From assembly GCA_900555105.1 (NCBI GenBank), contig USJP01000123.1, positions 1 through 5,784 of the forward strand: DNA of 5,784 bases. Direction: 5' to 3'. Position 1 is the first letter of the stretch, and every line of letters starts with the position of its first letter. Made by a program: the position numbers and the translations under genes. This document shows positions 4,254 through 5,784 of the stretch, piece by piece. The DNA is from an uncultured Coriobacteriaceae bacterium (GTDB taxonomy: Bacteria > Actinomycetota > Coriobacteriia > Coriobacteriales > UMGS124). Under the pieces are notes generated by a model. The model was not told where the DNA came from and did no database searches. It saw nothing but the letters and a program-made list of their open reading frames with translations.

Positions 4254-5784
4254 ATGTCCAACGCAATGACTCGTCGTTCGTTCGTCACTGCCACCGCCGG
4301 TGTCGCCGCCGCTGGCCTTGCCGCCGCAGGTCTCTCCGCCGAGCCTGCCCAGGCCAAGGTCATCGCCGAGTCGAACAGCGTGTGGGATCTCGAGGAGGTT
4401 GGTGAGCCCACCGAGACTCTGACCTGCGACATCGCCATTTGCGGCGCAGGTGGCGCTGGCATGTCGTGCGCCTGCCAGGCCAAGCAGCTCGGCCTTGAGC
4501 CCATCGTGCTCGAGAAGTTCAGCTTCACGGGCGGCTCGTTCGTTGGCGTCGAAGGCTCCTTCGGCGTTCAGACTCACTGGACCGAGGAGGCGGGCGAGAC
4601 CCAGACCGTGGCCGAGGCCATCAACAACTGCATGGATTACCATCACTGGGTGCCCAACCACGACCTTTACAAGAAGTTCTTCGGCACCACGGGCGAGACC
4701 GTCGAATGGCTTGAAGACCTTGGCGTTGAGTTCGATCACGTGCAGCAGTATGGTGACCACAAGGCTTGGCACATCTTCAAGCGCAACCTCGACAAGGGCC
4801 CAGGCGTGAGCTTCATGGAGTCCCTGGGCAAGGCCGCCGAGAACCTCGGCGTGCAGGTCGAGCTTGAGTGCCCGGCAAAGCAGCTCGTCATGGAGGACGG
4901 CAAAGTCACAGGCGTGCTCGCCATGCGCGCCGACGGTACCGTCGTCAAGGTCGAGGCCCCCACTGTTGTTCTCGCCACGGGCGGCTATGCCAACAACCTG
5001 GACTTCCTGTATGCCGTCTCCGAGACCCACAACGAACTGCTGGCTCCCCAGGGCATGACCGGCCGCGACGCCGACGGCATCAAGATGGCACGCGCGGCAG
5101 GCGCAGACATGGCCGAGGGCCTGGGCACCGTCATGTGGTGCGGCCCCGTCATGGTGGGCTCCACGTGGGCCCAGCCCGACTACATCGCCTCTACGCAGCC
5201 CGTCCTCTGGATCAACGAAAAGTGCGAGCGCTTCGTCAACGAGGACAAGTGGGAGAACGACTTCGCACGCGTCGGCATCGCGCAGCGCAACCAGAACAAG
5301 ACGTACGCCGTCTTCTGCAAGGGCGACCTCGACGCCTGGGAGAACGAGGGCGTATACGGCACGTGCTTCAGCTTTGTTGCGGCCGGCGAGCCTATGGCCG
5401 GGTTCACGGAGGCCGTCGAGGCCCTCGATTCCGTCCACAAGGCGGACACCATCGAGGAGCTTGCCGAGGCCGTCGAGCTCGACCCCGAGGCCCTGAAGGC
5501 CGTCGTCGACCAGTACAACGGCTACTGCACCGCGGGCGAGGACCCCGACTTCAACAAGGCTCCCGAGAAGATGCACGCCATCGAAGAGGGTCCGTTCTAC
5601 ATCGCCGAAATTGCCGACGGCTACTACTGCACCGTGGGCGGCACCAAGATCAACACCGATTGCGAGGTCATCAACACTGAAGGCGAGGTCATCCCCGGCC
5701 TCTACGCCACCGGTTGCGACGCGGGTGGCCTGTACGGCGACGCCTACGACGTTAACAAGGCCCCGGGCTCACAGTCCAGCTGGG
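4254..5784 (+). CDS. Tat-exported FAD-dependent oxidoreductase with atypical active-site motifs (C-terminal end beyond window)
   Basis: The frame is open for 510 codons to the window edge; family length suggests only some 20-40 residues are missing. A Tat signal (TRRSFV, 6-11; Ala-rich core 12-29; cleavage likely after AQA, 32-34) indicates folded export. The FAD fold follows soon after: CDIAICGAGGAG (GxGxxG 64-69), E87, then TGGSFVGVEGSFG (92-104). Other landmarks are ATGGYANN (241-248), GMTGRDADGIKMARAAG (267-283), WINEKCERFVNED (319-331) and the C-terminal FAD segment EVIPGLYATGCDAGGLYGD. In true fumarate reductases the last third has HHTMGG and ANRLGG. Here these are YYCTVGG (457-463) and VNKAPGS (500-506), so the substrate-binding His and Arg are absent. 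I infer a reductase or dehydrogenase for another substrate, possibly a dietary or host compound; urocanate-, steroid- or glycoside-type activities cannot be told apart here. There is no heme or FMN-binding motif. It is probably controlled by the divergent LysR. Confidence 0.94.
   Translation, partial: MSNAMTRRSFVTATAGVAAAGLAAAGLSAEPAQAKVIAESNSVWDLEEVGEPTETLTCDIAICGAGGAGMSCACQAKQLGLEPIVLEKFSFTGGSFVGVEGSFGVQTHWTEEAGETQTVAEAINNCMDYHHWVPNHDLYKKFFGTTGETVEWLEDLGVEFDHVQQYGDHKAWHIFKRNLDKGPGVSFMESLGKAAENLGVQVELECPAKQLVMEDGKVTGVLAMRADGTVVKVEAPTVVLATGGYANNLDFLYAVSETHNELLAPQGMTGRDADGIKMARAAGADMAEGLGTVMWCGPVMVGSTWAQPDYIASTQPVLWINEKCERFVNEDKWENDFARVGIAQRNQNKTYAVFCKGDLDAWENEGVYGTCFSFVAAGEPMAGFTEAVEALDSVHKADTIEELAEAVELDPEALKAVVDQYNGYCTAGEDPDFNKAPEKMHAIEEGPFYIAEIADGYYCTVGGTKINTDCEVINTEGEVIPGLYATGCDAGGLYGDAYDVNKAPGSQSSW

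Noticed and set aside
2083..4578. 14-base matches between distant places (CGTTCAGACTCACT near 2085 and 4565; GGGCGGTTCCGAGC near 827 and 2403)
   Set aside because: The matches end abruptly inside unrelated coding sequence. They are short and isolated, consistent with shared codon use and chance, not a mobile repeat.
4032..5576. 514-codon open frame on the minus strand
   Set aside because: It is antisense to the right flavoprotein and its promoter. The translation is Leu/Val/Gly/Asp-rich without motifs, has no plausible ribosome binding site, and runs across the intergenic region.
4868..5680. 270-codon open frame on the plus strand, Arg/Gly/His-rich
   Set aside because: It is a shifted-frame shadow of the right flavoprotein, with the extreme Arg content typical of off-frame GC-rich DNA.
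1..5784. CRISPR arrays, tRNA or rRNA genes, insertion sequences
   Set aside because: No regularly spaced repeats, no cloverleaf-like segment and no transposase-like protein were seen on either strand.

Overview
The window is GC-rich, densely coding bacterial DNA. Four genes account for almost all of it, in the order flavoprotein (-), LuxR-type regulator (+), LysR-type regulator (-), flavoprotein (+). Secreted Tat flavoprotein reductases next to 12-TM LuxR regulators and LysR regulators are typical of gut Coriobacteriia, family Eggerthellaceae (Eggerthella, Slackia, Gordonibacter, Adlercreutzia and relatives). That assignment is inferred from gene style and was not searched. Both flavoprotein genes run off the window: the left one lacks its C-terminus and the right one its last few dozen residues.

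Left module (1-3057). A Tat-exported FAD-dependent oxidoreductase of the fumarate reductase/succinate dehydrogenase flavoprotein superfamily is read leftward from 1147. It is divergent from a 513-residue protein with twelve predicted membrane segments and a C-terminal LuxR helix-turn-helix, starting at 1516. The 368-bp space between them holds a ribosome binding site for each gene, a GC hairpin in the flavoprotein leader, and a set of GGTGA/TCACC half-sites one helical turn apart.

Right module (3082-5784). A LysR-type regulator is read leftward from a GTG at 3988 and is divergent from a second, distinct Tat-exported flavoprotein starting at 4254. The 265-bp space between them holds a good sigma70-like promoter (TTGAAA-N18-TATTCT), a perfect 6-2-6 dyad just upstream of its -35, a second dyad inside its spacer, and spaced TTGC/CGCAA elements that could be LysR sites. 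As read, the LysR gene has a one-base frameshift in a 6-G run (3207-3212). Skipping one base restores a typical C-terminus and a normal length of 301 residues.

Together these look like two independent one-component-regulator/respiratory-reductase modules placed back to back, their regulators converging with only about 24 bp between them. The inferred job is sensing an organic electron acceptor and inducing an extracytoplasmic reductase for it. The second flavoprotein lacks the C-terminal His and Arg motifs of true fumarate reductases, so its substrate is probably something else. Neither flavoprotein carries a CXXCH heme motif, so the electron donor must be encoded elsewhere.
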